From the IMG/VR virus record IMGVR_UViG_3300027878_000003, positions 1-64,000 of that record: DNA of 64,000 nt. One strand, 5' to 3'. Position 1 is the first letter of the stretch, and every line of letters starts with the position of its first letter. The translations under genes were made by a program, and so were the position numbers. The notes below the pieces were generated by a model, which saw only the letters and a list, made by a program, of their open reading frames with translations, was not told the origin of the DNA and ran no database searches. Below are positions 28,109 to 38,177 of this stretch, piece by piece. Source of the DNA: a virus.

Positions 28109-29050
28109 CTAGATGCCGCCAACAAGGTGGATCGACATCGGACGACGGCAGGAGATGCCAGCGTACTTAAACTTAGCGGGGCGTTCGTAGCCCATGCCTT
28201 TGCGCTGTAGGTCTTTCCAGGTCATGGGGTACATGATCTTGGCTTTGACCTTTGCAGGTTTGCGGCAGTAGAAGATAGCGATGTCAGTGCCATCAACGCC
28301 AGCGCCAGCAAGTTCGTTCAATGGCTCTACATTTTTGATGTAAGGGCTGTTCTCTAGGAACTGCTTGAGGATTGACCAGCCTATGTTGCCCCCAATGCCG
28401 TTGCTATCTTTCGTAGTCGTCAAATAGTTGTATTGGCGAACAGGTAGCAGTAAGGTGTCAGGCTTCTCGATTTGCTGAGTCGCTTCCACGATCGCGGTCG
28501 AGCCGTCGTTGAGAATTGCTAGGCAAGTCTCGGCGGGGGTGCCTGCCATCAAACGGGCAGGGCTGAAGGAGTACATCGCATAGGGGTTGTTGACGAAACC
28601 CGTCATACCCAAGGAGCGATCGCCAAAGGCAATCAGTTCGTTGAGCTGTTGGTGAGCTGCCTCAGCAACGCCCTGAACGTCTTCCGCTTCAATCGAAATA
28701 TCGCCAGCGTGCAAGGATGCGGCAATATCGTCATCGCTCAAGAAGTAGCCACCAATCCAGGAATAGATCCGTTGGGTGAACTCTTCAGAGAGCAGGTTAA
28801 TCATGGGAATGTCAGTGGCATAAGTCCGCATTAAGCGGAAAGCGCCAACTTTGGTAATCCGACGATAGGTGGTTGTTAGCGCCCACTCTTTGTTCTGGAT
28901 ATCCAAGGGGACAATGCGACCATCGGCAAAGGGAAGATCCGCCAGGTCTTCCCGGTCAATGTTAGATTCAATGTCTTCAAGCTGCCGCTGAAACGCACCG
29001 ATCGATGCTGCATCTAAGCGGATTTGGTCTTCTTCTAAGCCTGCGGGCAT
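28109..29050 (-). CDS. Major capsid protein, DUF2184-like
   Basis: 313 aa with the features of the DUF2184 HK97-fold capsid family: an N-terminal helix (IGAFQRQLEDIESNI), REDLADLPFADGRIVPLDIQNKEWALTTTYRRITKVGAFRLM, a mid FGDRSLGMTGFVNNP segment, and RKPAKVKAKIMYPMTWKDLQRKGMGYERPAKFKYAGI near the end. It follows the DUF2213-like and cement-like genes as in related phages. The structured hairpin after it fits high expression. Confidence 0.8.
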   Translation of the reverse strand: MPAGLEEDQIRLDAASIGAFQRQLEDIESNIDREDLADLPFADGRIVPLDIQNKEWALTTTYRRITKVGAFRLMRTYATDIPMINLLSEEFTQRIYSWIGGYFLSDDDIAASLHAGDISIEAEDVQGVAEAAHQQLNELIAFGDRSLGMTGFVNNPYAMYSFSPARLMAGTPAETCLAILNDGSTAIVEATQQIEKPDTLLLPVRQYNYLTTTKDSNGIGGNIGWSILKQFLENSPYIKNVEPLNELAGAGVDGTDIAIFYCRKPAKVKAKIMYPMTWKDLQRKGMGYERPAKFKYAGISCRRPMSIHLVGGI

Positions 29051-29101
29051 GGTCGTATCTCCGATAAATAATGAGTGGATGAGTGAAAGTCGAAACTGCG
29101 C

Positions 29102-29920
29102 TTAACCCAGCGCCACCAAAGCAATCCGGTCCCCGTTGGGATCAACCTCGACATTGCTGGCGAAGACTGCACCAGGGAGAGCCGTAACAGCAGTGCCCGC
29201 AGAGATTGAAGCAGCGCCTTCAGTGCCCGCATCAACGCATTGAAAGACGGCAGTGTCTGCAATGTTGGTTGTGCCAGTGGGTCCTGAGTAGCGAGTCCAA
29301 ATGCCTTCCAGCGCTAGGGTGCGAGTCACGACATCCATAACTTCCAACGGCTGAATTCCCGAAACCGCAGTAGGACCAATCCCAACTTTCTCGGAGGCGT
29401 GAGTCGCCATGACAACGCCAATTCCAGCAACGGTGCTTCGGGTGATCCGACCTGCCGCAATCTCGTTGCTTCCCCGGACTATCGTGTTATCAATCGCAAT
29501 GATTGAGCCGAAAGGAATCAGAGTTGAGATTGAAGCCGTTACAGTCTTCGTGGGTGACAGGTTCGTTCCTGTGATCACCATTGCCACACCCAAGAGCTTC
29601 CGCTCCAATACAATCCTGCGTAGCAGCGCGTTCAGAGTGACGTTCACAGAATCGTAAATTTCGCTTTGGCGAATTGCCGACAACAGACCAGCTTCTAGCT
29701 CTGTCTGTGTTGGCGTTCCGTCAGTGGTGAAAGAAACAGTTCGACCGTCTACAACTAAGGTGTAGGTTGTACTGGCAACTGGACTAGCGGGAATGGGCAC
29801 TTCCCAAACTTCCGCCTTCGCATCCGCAGTGTTCTCTACAGAACGAACTCGGGGTAAGCCGATACCGGATGGCATTCCGGCATAGGCGATTGAAAATTTT
29901 CTACGATAAGTTCTTTGCAC
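29102..29920 (-). CDS. Head decoration / structural cement protein (putative)
   Basis: 272 aa from a GTG start (MQRTYRRKF). Strand-rich and low in charge, with TTYTLVVDGRTVSFTTDGTPTQTELEAGLL and GSNEIAAGRITRSTVAGIGVV. The location between the protease/scaffold gene and the capsid gene is that of cement or decoration proteins in DUF2184-type phages. A start at residue 16 is possible. Confidence 0.55.
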   Translation of the reverse strand: MQRTYRRKFSIAYAGMPSGIGLPRVRSVENTADAKAEVWEVPIPASPVASTTYTLVVDGRTVSFTTDGTPTQTELEAGLLSAIRQSEIYDSVNVTLNALLRRIVLERKLLGVAMVITGTNLSPTKTVTASISTLIPFGSIIAIDNTIVRGSNEIAAGRITRSTVAGIGVVMATHASEKVGIGPTAVSGIQPLEVMDVVTRTLALEGIWTRYSGPTGTTNIADTAVFQCVDAGTEGAASISAGTAVTALPGAVFASNVEVDPNGDRIALVALG

Positions 29921-29978
29921 AGCGATCGCCTCCTAGCGTCTAACTGAAAAATCAAAATCAAAATCAAATAAAGCTGAA

Positions 29979-31352
29979 CTACCTGCCCTTGCTCATCGCT
30001 AGAGGCGCTTTGCAGTTATCCATGCGCTTTTGGTCGCGCTCGGATGCCTCTTCCTTCTTGCTAGAACCCTTGCCTTTGCCGCTCTTGGGTTCGGTTGAGT
30101 TCACCGCGCCCTCTAGCATGTCAGCGTGGAATTTGCTCACGGCATCCGTGCGCGTCTTCCCAGTGCTGGCAGCTCGGTAAAGCCCCGGCACTTCGTCATC
30201 GGCAATGTCTTCGCCAGGATGAAGGGCAGTCACTAGCGATCGCTTGATTTCCATGGGGCTAGAGCCAGAGTCGAAGCGAACTTCAACGTTGATTCCCTGT
30301 TCCTTCAGACCTGCAATTACCTGGTAGGCATTGTTCAACGCATCTACGCGAATCGCGGCTTCTTTAGAAACCCGTTCTTCTATTGCTGCTTCGTCAACAC
30401 CGCTATCGGTGCGAGCTTCAGAGAGTTCAGCGATCGTGTCCTTAGCCTCTTCAAGCTGGACTTCAAAGCCGTAAGCAATGCCTGCTTGCCGATCCTTTTC
30501 TTCAGTCATGGCATCCAGGCGCTCAACCAGCCCTTCAACCTGATCAGCAGCGTCAAAGCGTGCAGACGCTTCTGCGTCTAGAGAATCCATTCGTTCTTTC
30601 TGAGCCGTCAGTTTCTGGGAAACGACTCCAGCTAATGCTTCTGGGCATTCATAGCTGGCTCCGTCAATGGTGATTGTTGCCATAGGTCTACCTGGTTCTT
30701 TGCCTGTGTCTGAGAGTGGGTCAACTGAATCGTTGTGTTCAGTGTTCACAAATTGAGAAATCCATTTACATTCGTCTGCGTCCGCGTCTAAACCCGTGTC
30801 CATCTGCATCCCCACGTCAAGAACATCGCCGCTGTCCATCCGCAATCTGGTGCCCACGCCAGCGCGAGGATTGTCGGTCAAAGCAATGTGGTTGTAGCGA
30901 ATATTGGTTTGGCGGTGAGTGTAGGACGTGCCGTCGTACTCGCCCGCTTCTTCAGCGCAGTCGCAGCGATAGCCCGCAGAGAGATAGCGTTTCCTGCCAG
31001 CCTTAATTGTCTCAACTGCATCCTCTCGCTGGATGGCAAATACAACTTCAATTAAGCCGCCGTCGAGCACATCAACGCGGTGACCGCTGATCCCAACAGC
31101 GTCACTGCCCCAACTCCTGGGGCTAACCAGCGATCGGGGATGTTCCAAGCACACAGGCTTGGTGCCTAATGTTTTGAGGCTATCGGTTCTGAGTACATCT
31201 TCGGGATGTCGCAGCTCATACTGCATGGAGCCGTCAGAATTTTGATAGGGGAACACGCCACAGCGAGTGGGCACCCCCTTTACAGTGAGGAATCCTTCTT
31301 CTGATTCCTCCACTTGATTGACAATACCAATGTCGTATCTAAGAACTTCCAT
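29979..31352 (-). CDS. DUF2213-like prohead protease/scaffold
   Basis: 457 aa. The N-terminal ~190 residues match DUF2213 head-maturation proteases: VEESEEGFLTVKGVPTRCGVFPYQ, GRKRYLSAGYRCDC (possible catalytic Ser) and NIRYNHIALTDNPRAG (His). A long coiled-coil scaffold region follows (about 235-330), then a charged C-terminus. RxDS peptides recur (LRTDSL, RMDSGD, RFDSGS, RTDSGV), as in other virion proteins here. It probably drives capsid assembly and cleaves head proteins. Confidence 0.7.
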   Translation of the reverse strand: MEVLRYDIGIVNQVEESEEGFLTVKGVPTRCGVFPYQNSDGSMQYELRHPEDVLRTDSLKTLGTKPVCLEHPRSLVSPRSWGSDAVGISGHRVDVLDGGLIEVVFAIQREDAVETIKAGRKRYLSAGYRCDCAEEAGEYDGTSYTHRQTNIRYNHIALTDNPRAGVGTRLRMDSGDVLDVGMQMDTGLDADADECKWISQFVNTEHNDSVDPLSDTGKEPGRPMATITIDGASYECPEALAGVVSQKLTAQKERMDSLDAEASARFDAADQVEGLVERLDAMTEEKDRQAGIAYGFEVQLEEAKDTIAELSEARTDSGVDEAAIEERVSKEAAIRVDALNNAYQVIAGLKEQGINVEVRFDSGSSPMEIKRSLVTALHPGEDIADDEVPGLYRAASTGKTRTDAVSKFHADMLEGAVNSTEPKSGKGKGSSKKEEASERDQKRMDNCKAPLAMSKGR

Positions 31353-31487
31353 GAGCGATCGCTTAAGGTTGCTCTTAGATTTCCCGATTCAGGTTGGGCG
31401 TTTGCGTTTGAGAATAGGCATAAAAAAGCGCTCAAGGGTAATTAAGCCCTGAGCGCTACGAAATAAACAACTTGCCTCCAACTTACC

Positions 31488-34400
31488 CTATTCAGTACGT
31501 TTTTGACCCAGGAATGCTTTGTCTAATGGATGCTCTTGGGATACACGGGCAACCGCTTCATCTATCTCCTTCTGCATGGCTCGGTTGAGCATTGTCATTG
31601 CTTGGTCAGCTTTTTTTACCAACAAGTCGGAATGACCGCCCTTACTCCGAACCTCGGCATGAAACACTCTCAGAAGTCGCTGATGATTCTCCTGACTTTT
31701 AGCCTTAATCTCATCAACAGCGATCGCCAGTGACTTCTCTCGATTACCCTGAGCAATCAAAGCGTGTTCCATCGCCTGCCACTTTTTCTGAGAGCCGCGA
31801 GTGGGCATCTCTCTGATTTCCTTGGCTCGTTCCTTAAAGGGTTGAGACAGTCCAGATAACTCTTCGCTATATCGATCTTGAGCCAGCTTGCCGACAGCCT
31901 TTGTTACTCGTTGCTCCAAATTAGCGGGAGTCACAACTGATAGATCTAGTCCGCGACGAACAGAGGTAGCGAACGCCACACCCTCTTTGGAATTTGAAGC
32001 TAAAGCCCCTTTGACCGTCGAGCCAGCAGCCATTTTGTCACGCTCCGCTTGAATCTGTTCCTGTGTGCTCTTCACAGCTTCTTGTCGTTGGACTTCAATT
32101 CGCTGCAACGCATTACGCTCGATAACCGAAGCCGCTTCTCCCGTTCTCCGGGCTACCTCCTCTTCACCCTTCACCTTTAGATCATTAGCTTTTGCCTCAA
32201 AGTCCTTCTCCATCTGAGCAGTGCGACTTTTGTAGGTAGTCATGAACTCTTTTTTAATCTCTTTCCTAGTGGCAGCGATCGCTTTTGCTTGCCCCTGTTC
32301 CATATCTACGATGCGTTTTTTCGCCTCTTCGTGGTCAGACTCTAGCTGCTTTAACTTAGCAGCCTGCTCTGGGTTTGATTCGCCAGAGAGAATATCCTTT
32401 TTCTGCGTCTCAAATTCATCAGATAGTTTCTGAGTTGTTTCCGCTGTTGCGGTATCTACAGCTTTTTTGGTTTTAGCCTCTTCCTCTTTGCGAATCCGCG
32501 ACTCCTGTCTGGTCAACTCTTCTTCGCTTTCGGCTTTCGCTTTCGCTGTAGTGGCGGAGATCTTGTTGTCAGCCCACCACTTGCCAGCCAAGGCTCCACC
32601 GACTCCGGCGACTCCAATGGCTCCACCAATTCCGATCGCTGCGGCAATAGCTCCCCCAGAGGATGACTGACGCTTAATAGTCTCTGCGATCGCCCCGTTC
32701 AGGCGTTGATTCCCAGGCGTTGAACCGGAATCATCGCCGTCATCCTTTTTGGGGCGATTAGGATCAAGTTTTCTCAGGTAGCGTCCACCCTTGACTCGCC
32801 TGTCGTTGACCCAGGTGTGACCTGGAGGAGCACCGTCTGTAGAGTCAACTCTCTTGTTAAGGCGATCGACTTTTGATTTCAACTTTCTCAGGTATTTTCC
32901 ACCTTTCACCCGTGCATCAAGAACCCAGACATGTCCAGCAGGGGCAGCGTCTTTAGAATCGGTTCTGTTCGCCTTGTCATGAGCATTTTTGGCTAATAGT
33001 GCAGTAGCTCCCAACACCCCGACAGAGAACAACCCAGCCCCTACGGCTACCCTGCGTCGTCGCCGTGATTCTTCCGCTGGAGTTTCGCCATACTCATCCT
33101 CCCACTCCGCCTCTTCTTGTTTTTGAAGTTCACGCCCTTTTGCCGCATTCCACGATTTATCGCCTTTGCCCTGCACCCCACCATTAGACTTTCTCAAGTA
33201 TTTCCCACCTTTCACCCGTGAGTCATGAACCCAGACATATCCAGCCGGGGCAGCGTCTTTAGAGTCAACTCTTTTTGACTTTACCTCTATGGTTTCACCC
33301 TTTACTGCTTCATCGTGCTCCAAGTTCACTGAAGCCTTAGCAGCAGCATTTGGAGGGGTTTGAGGCGATCGCGCCTTTGACCTGATCTCTTTGTCCGCAT
33401 CTATTTTGCCAGCAAGAATGGCTCTAGCTCCCACTGCCGCACCAAGCACCCCACCAGTAACGATACCGCCCCCAATCAAGCCCGCCACTTTCAGCGCCGT
33501 TCCGCCTCGCTTCTTCCGCAAATAACGCCCACCTTCAACCCTGCTATCTTTAACCCAGACATGTCCAGCCGGGGCACTGTCTTTAGAATCAACCCGTTTT
33601 GACTTTACATCTATGGTCTTATCCTTTGAGTTGCTGTCATTCTCCAAGTTCACCCTACTGGTAGCCTCAGTAGCAGCCTTTGGGCGGGTTCCAGACGATC
33701 GCGCTGACGGAGGCTTCTTGGACGTTTCTTCCTCTGAGGGGTCATTCTTGGCGGCTGAAGCCGCATCATGTTGCTTCTGAAACTCTTTTTTAGACTCGCT
33801 CCGTAGATGATTAGAAATCAAAATTCCCTTTGCCGCACCGCCGATAACCGCCGCACTGCCGATAACCGCCGCACCTGCAACAATTGCTTTGCTGTGTGAC
33901 TTCTTCCGCAAATAACGCCCACCTTCAACCCTACTGTCTTGAACCCAGGTAAATCCTGGGGGCGCTCCATCAGCGGCATCTGTTCTAAGATTTATGGCTC
34001 CAGCAATAAAGGCATCTGGGCGGTCTGCCAATACTAGATCCAAAATCATCTGCGCCTGCGCTTCGCCAGAATCCTTTCGCTCCGTCTTCATCGGCTTATC
34101 CATTGACTCAGGTGTGGGCAATTCAGGCGACTTTGACGCTAGGGTCGTCATTAGAACCATCAAATAGTTTTTATACATCCCTACCCGGATCGAATCGGCT
34201 AACGACGGATATAAGACGGCAAATTCTTCAGCCAGAGCGCCGTAATCTTCGGGCGATCGCAGTTCCTGGGTAGCTGGGTCAATCGTTGCATTGAACGCTT
34301 CAGATCGAGAAACCGAATCACTAACGCGATCGGCAGAATCGACTCGATCTTTAGGCTTGGGAGGATTTTTCTTTAGATGTTCTACAGCCTGGGCAGCAGT

Positions 34401-37400
34401 CATCCGATCTTTTGCATAGACCTGGTAGTCAGAATGTCTGATGCGGAAAGGACCGACCCGAACAATTCGATCTTTCTCTTTTGAATCGTCTGCTTTTGCA
34501 TTAGTATCGACCTTAAATCTCAGCCCAGTGTCAATGACTGCCTTTGAGATTGTCTGTGTAAACGCAGTAACCTTATCTCTTTGAGTGGAGTAATCTTTGC
34601 CCTCGACAATGCCTCTTGCTACGGACTCGCAGTTGGAGTCGAAACCCTGATAGGTAAAAGGAGTTCCAATGAGAGATTTTGCCCTAGCTACAACTTCTTC
34701 TCCGCTCATTTTGATAGTGCCATCTCTTTTATGCATCTCGCTGGGCGGCACTTTCCTGTAAGCCGTCGCGTTCTTGTTAGCGTCTTTTGTCAATGGCTGC
34801 ATCACAATCGTTGGAATTTTGTCGCTAATCTTTGGAGAACCCGTCGCGTGAACCAGCATGTGCTCCCCTGTCTCTGGATCTTTGCCAACATAAACCCCGT
34901 AGTGTTGGCGGGTTCCCCATCCTGGAGCAGTAAAAGTCTTGGTGATTAAATCTCCGGGTTCAAGCTTGTCATATTCAGCCAGCGTGTTTGCGTCAGGAAT
35001 ACCATCATTAGGGGGAATTTGAGATCGATCAATCTCTACCTGACTGCGCTTCAGATCAACTGCAATTCCGGCAACTCCAGCTCCGGCGATCGCCAATGTA
35101 GTTACGCCTGCTAATGTGCCAATAGTCCGAAGGTTTTTCCTCTTAGCTTCTTGATTTATCAGGACTGACGGATCAAGATCTGAGCTTTCCACCTGTTTTA
35201 CGGGTTCCTTCTGCTCCTTAATCATTTCCGGGGCAGGATCGGCGGCGACGTTCCCGACATCACCCTTCAACCGCTGGCGAATTGTGGCTGTCGCTGCCTT
35301 TGCTTTTGGATCTGTAATTTTGATTCGGCAAGTCTTACCTTCTGCAATGCAAGCATCACCGCAAGCCTTGCCCTTGACACACTGGTCACCTTTGTCAGTC
35401 CGAGTTGATGCCACAACCGTTCTAAAGCCCATAACAAAAGCATCATTTCTAACATCCTCAGACTCGTTAAACTCTAGAACGTCATCACTTCCAATCGAGT
35501 AATCATAGGATTGAGAGCTAGTGACAAATTTCCCAACGATCGCATCATTCTTCCCTAGCGCAAAGGATGCAACGTTGACAGGACTACGAATCCCTTCCTC
35601 TAGAATGGCAGCGATCGCTTTACGTATTGCTGATTGAGGGGCAGCGGCAGCGCTATCGGCGGCATCGGTTCTAGGCTGTTCTTTTTTAGCCGTGGTTGAC
35701 GCTTCTCCCTCGACAGGTCCGCCCGACATGGCTGACAAGAGCACCATCAAATATTTTTTGTACATCTCCTTGCGAACTAATGGAGCCGAGCCAGGGAACT
35801 TCTTGGCTATTTGCTCAACTAGATCAGAGAATTCTTCAGGCGATCGCAGTCCCTCAGTTTTGGGGTCAATTACAGCATCCCAACTCGCGCTCAGCAAGTC
35901 GTCATTGGATGGCTTCGCTACGTCAGCCGCATCCTTTCTTTCCTTGGAATCAGCCTTAGCAGAAGTCTCCATTTTTTTGAGAGCTTCTACCATCTCTTGA
36001 GCAGTCATCGCTTTTTTGTTTTTTCTATCTTCCTTATAGCCACTCCAATGCAGGCGTTTGTTACCAATCTTGACGATGGTACGCTTGTCATTCTGCTTGT
36101 CAGTGCCATCATCAAGCCCAAACTTAAGAGCAGTATCAGTGAAGATCTCCGATGCTGTTCTGGTAAAGTTTGTGATGTGTTTGCCTTGAACATCATAGGC
36201 TTCACCCTCAACCATGCCCCGAGCGAAAACTTCGCAGCTTGAGGTGAATCCTTTGTAAGTAAAAGGTTTGTCAACCATTGCCAAAGACCGTTTGACAATT
36301 TCTTCTCTAGAATAAATCTTGCCCTTGCCCTTCAATTCTTCTTCTGGCACCTTCGCATAGTCGCTATGCCCCTTTTCCGCCTCTTTGGTTAGCGGGTTAA
36401 TTTGCACATCAACTCGGCTCTTGTCATCCTTGCCAAAGTTAGTCTCAACCATCATGTGTTCACCCGTCTTCGGGTCTTTACCCATATAGACTGAGTAGTG
36501 CTCAACCCGAAGCCCACCGAACCCTTTACCACCCCCTACACCGATAGACTTGCGGATCAGATCCCCAGGCTTAAAAGTGTCATAGGTCTTCAACGTTTCT
36601 TCGTCAGGCTTCCCATCTTCCGTTACCCGAAAGTTGTACTGTCCGTAGTCTGTACCCGCTTTTTTGACATCATTGGCAATGACACCAACGGCGGCTGTTG
36701 CCAATACTGCTGCCGTCACACCTGCACCAATGCCACCGACTGTAAGAGCCTTTGACCACTGGCTTTTGCCAATAGGAGTCTGAGGCGATTTCTCTGCTGA
36801 TTGCTCATCAGCCTTGGCTGGGGTGTCGCTTGTTTTCGCCTTTACTGGAGTCTCCTTCTTTGGAGCCTCTTTAGCTGGGGCACTGGCTGGAGCAATCTTC
36901 TCTGAGGTTGGTTTAGCAGGCGTAGCGGTTGCTGTTTGTCCTCCCTCTTGTTGAATCGCCGATCGCACTTTGCCAAACTTATCGGCAAGCTCTTTGGGCA
37001 TGGCAACTTTGCACTCTAGTCCTTCGGCAATGCAGGCTGCACCGCAAGCCTTACCCTTGACACAGCGATCGCCATCAAAGCGGAACGTTACGCCTGCGCT
37101 CCGAACACCTGCGCTCCGAACGCCTGCTAGGAAGGCATCGGCTCTAACGTCTTTAGACTCGTTGTATCGAATCTCGTTTTTGGTATTAATTTCGTAGTCA
37201 AAGACTTGACCTGACGTGGAGAACCGACCCAAAATGTTGCCTTGCGGATCAGCCCTATAAGAAATGATGCGAACAGGCTCACGAATTCCCGCCTCAATCG
37301 TGACAGCAAGAGCCTTGTTGATAGCCTGCTTGGATGTAGGGGGGCGGCTCTGCCCAGCAGGTGGCTGAGTAGATTGCTGTGCGGGTTTTGCCGATGCCGG

Positions 37401-37415
37401 AGCGGTTGTCACCAT
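31488..37415 (-). CDS. Giant modular virion protein with two LRAT-like domains
   Basis: 1975 aa. Two tandem units of about 580 aa each (about 30-565 and 595-1093) contain, in order, an N-terminal domain, a CVKGKACGxACIAEG motif (118-132, 679-693), a hydrophobic helix (223-247, 765-787), an LRAT/NlpC-P60-like domain with HYSVYMG and SCEVFARG (305-400) or HYGVYVG and NCESVARG (837-935), and a helical closing segment (SPEEFSDLVEQ..). Five WVxDxRVxGGxYLRK modules follow at about 1156, 1287, 1394, 1496 and 1534, most followed by a Gly/Ala-rich hydrophobic helix. The last ~380 residues are coiled coil. LRAT-type enzymes act as acyltransferases or phospholipases. Gene order suggests a capsid internal or ejected protein. 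Confidence 0.6.
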   Translation of the reverse strand: MVTTAPASAKPAQQSTQPPAGQSRPPTSKQAINKALAVTIEAGIREPVRIISYRADPQGNILGRFSTSGQVFDYEINTKNEIRYNESKDVRADAFLAGVRSAGVRSAGVTFRFDGDRCVKGKACGAACIAEGLECKVAMPKELADKFGKVRSAIQQEGGQTATATPAKPTSEKIAPASAPAKEAPKKETPVKAKTSDTPAKADEQSAEKSPQTPIGKSQWSKALTVGGIGAGVTAAVLATAAVGVIANDVKKAGTDYGQYNFRVTEDGKPDEETLKTYDTFKPGDLIRKSIGVGGGKGFGGLRVEHYSVYMGKDPKTGEHMMVETNFGKDDKSRVDVQINPLTKEAEKGHSDYAKVPEEELKGKGKIYSREEIVKRSLAMVDKPFTYKGFTSSCEVFARGMVEGEAYDVQGKHITNFTRTASEIFTDTALKFGLDDGTDKQNDKRTIVKIGNKRLHWSGYKEDRKNKKAMTAQEMVEALKKMETSAKADSKERKDAADVAKPSNDDLLSASWDAVIDPKTEGLRSPEEFSDLVEQIAKKFPGSAPLVRKEMYKKYLMVLLSAMSGGPVEGEASTTAKKEQPRTDAADSAAAAPQSAIRKAIAAILEEGIRSPVNVASFALGKNDAIVGKFVTSSQSYDYSIGSDDVLEFNESEDVRNDAFVMGFRTVVASTRTDKGDQCVKGKACGDACIAEGKTCRIKITDPKAKAATATIRQRLKGDVGNVAADPAPEMIKEQKEPVKQVESSDLDPSVLINQEAKRKNLRTIGTLAGVTTLAIAGAGVAGIAVDLKRSQVEIDRSQIPPNDGIPDANTLAEYDKLEPGDLITKTFTAPGWGTRQHYGVYVGKDPETGEHMLVHATGSPKISDKIPTIVMQPLTKDANKNATAYRKVPPSEMHKRDGTIKMSGEEVVARAKSLIGTPFTYQGFDSNCESVARGIVEGKDYSTQRDKVTAFTQTISKAVIDTGLRFKVDTNAKADDSKEKDRIVRVGPFRIRHSDYQVYAKDRMTAAQAVEHLKKNPPKPKDRVDSADRVSDSVSRSEAFNATIDPATQELRSPEDYGALAEEFAVLYPSLADSIRVGMYKNYLMVLMTTLASKSPELPTPESMDKPMKTERKDSGEAQAQMILDLVLADRPDAFIAGAINLRTDAADGAPPGFTWVQDSRVEGGRYLRKKSHSKAIVAGAAVIGSAAVIGGAAKGILISNHLRSESKKEFQKQHDAASAAKNDPSEEETSKKPPSARSSGTRPKAATEATSRVNLENDSNSKDKTIDVKSKRVDSKDSAPAGHVWVKDSRVEGGRYLRKKRGGTALKVAGLIGGGIVTGGVLGAAVGARAILAGKIDADKEIRSKARSPQTPPNAAAKASVNLEHDEAVKGETIEVKSKRVDSKDAAPAGYVWVHDSRVKGGKYLRKSNGGVQGKGDKSWNAAKGRELQKQEEAEWEDEYGETPAEESRRRRRVAVGAGLFSVGVLGATALLAKNAHDKANRTDSKDAAPAGHVWVLDARVKGGKYLRKLKSKVDRLNKRVDSTDGAPPGHTWVNDRRVKGGRYLRKLDPNRPKKDDGDDSGSTPGNQRLNGAIAETIKRQSSSGGAIAAAIGIGGAIGVAGVGGALAGKWWADNKISATTAKAKAESEEELTRQESRIRKEEEAKTKKAVDTATAETTQKLSDEFETQKKDILSGESNPEQAAKLKQLESDHEEAKKRIVDMEQGQAKAIAATRKEIKKEFMTTYKSRTAQMEKDFEAKANDLKVKGEEEVARRTGEAASVIERNALQRIEVQRQEAVKSTQEQIQAERDKMAAGSTVKGALASNSKEGVAFATSVRRGLDLSVVTPANLEQRVTKAVGKLAQDRYSEELSGLSQPFKERAKEIREMPTRGSQKKWQAMEHALIAQGNREKSLAIAVDEIKAKSQENHQRLLRVFHAEVRSKGGHSDLLVKKADQAMTMLNRAMQKEIDEAVARVSQEHPLDKAFLGQKRTE

Positions 37416-37417
37416 AA

Positions 37418-37840
37418 TTAGTTCTCTAAATCCAAAACGTGGTCTTGCAAAATCTCAACGATCGCCGTCTTCAACTTGATACCTACACCCATGAAGGGGC
37501 GGGTCTTTTGGTTCTTCTTGGCGTACTTAACATTGGTGCCCACCACCACGCGATCGTCGTCAGCCTGATAGCTAATGCTCGCTCGCATCCTGCCTGTGGA
37601 CTGGAGAATCTTCAGAATCCTACTGTTCTCCTTCTTCCAGTTGATGGTGGCTTGGCTCAATGGTGCCCAGGCGATGCCGTAGGGGTCTGTTTCCGTCTCA
37701 AAGCCCTCATCAAACTGGAGCAAAGCCTCTTCCCCAATATCCACAAAAGCAGAGCGCAACCGTCCAGCTTTGGACAATTTCGCTATGAGGCTCTGCACTT
37801 CAGAGCTATCAAATTCAGCAGAGATAATCGGCTCAGTCAT
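37418..37840 (-). CDS. Phage virion morphogenesis protein (tail completion-like)
   Basis: 140 aa from MTEPIISAEFD; the reading frame extends 56 codons upstream but without a better start. The core SSEVQSLIAKLSKAGRLRSAFVDIGEEALLQFDEGFETETDPYGIAWAPLSQATINWK and the GRMRASISYQADDDRVVVGTNVKYA segment match the phage virion morphogenesis/tail completion family (Mu gpG-like). It closes the tail-tube end or aids head completion. Confidence 0.75.
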   Translation of the reverse strand: MTEPIISAEFDSSEVQSLIAKLSKAGRLRSAFVDIGEEALLQFDEGFETETDPYGIAWAPLSQATINWKKENSRILKILQSTGRMRASISYQADDDRVVVGTNVKYAKKNQKTRPFMGVGIKLKTAIVEILQDHVLDLEN

Positions 37841-37940
37841 GGGCACAGCGAGAAATCTTCTCCCTAGAATGCCCAGACCAGTAGCGTCGGTAGAATTATG
37901 CCAATTCTCTCCGAATGGCCACATAAACGCGATCGCCCCT

Positions 37941-38168
37941 CTAGTTCTGTTTAACCACATAGCCACTGCCCATGCGATCGAGTGAAATAATGTTCCCAAC
38001 ATTCCCACAGGATTTCAAGGCGTACTCTTCTACCGTTCCGCCGTAGGTTGCTTTACGAGCAGCGTATTCCACGATAAATTCTGGGGCTTCTCCAGCGGTA
38101 ATGAGATCGCCCTCAACGGTGAAAGAATTGGTAACTTTGTGGTTTTCTAGAACGTTAAATGTCGTCAT
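37941..38168 (-). CDS. Small hypothetical virion-operon protein
   Basis: 75 aa, MTTFNVLENHK at the start, acidic, one predicted sandwich of strands and helices (EFIVEYAARKATYGGTVEEYALKSCG). It lies 9 bp downstream of the MuF-kinase gene. Size and position suit a small head accessory or an inhibitor/immunity partner of the neighbouring kinase domain; neither is shown. Confidence 0.5.
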   Translation of the reverse strand: MTTFNVLENHKVTNSFTVEGDLITAGEAPEFIVEYAARKATYGGTVEEYALKSCGNVGNIISLDRMGSGYVVKQN

Positions 38169-38177
38169 TTTTCTCCG

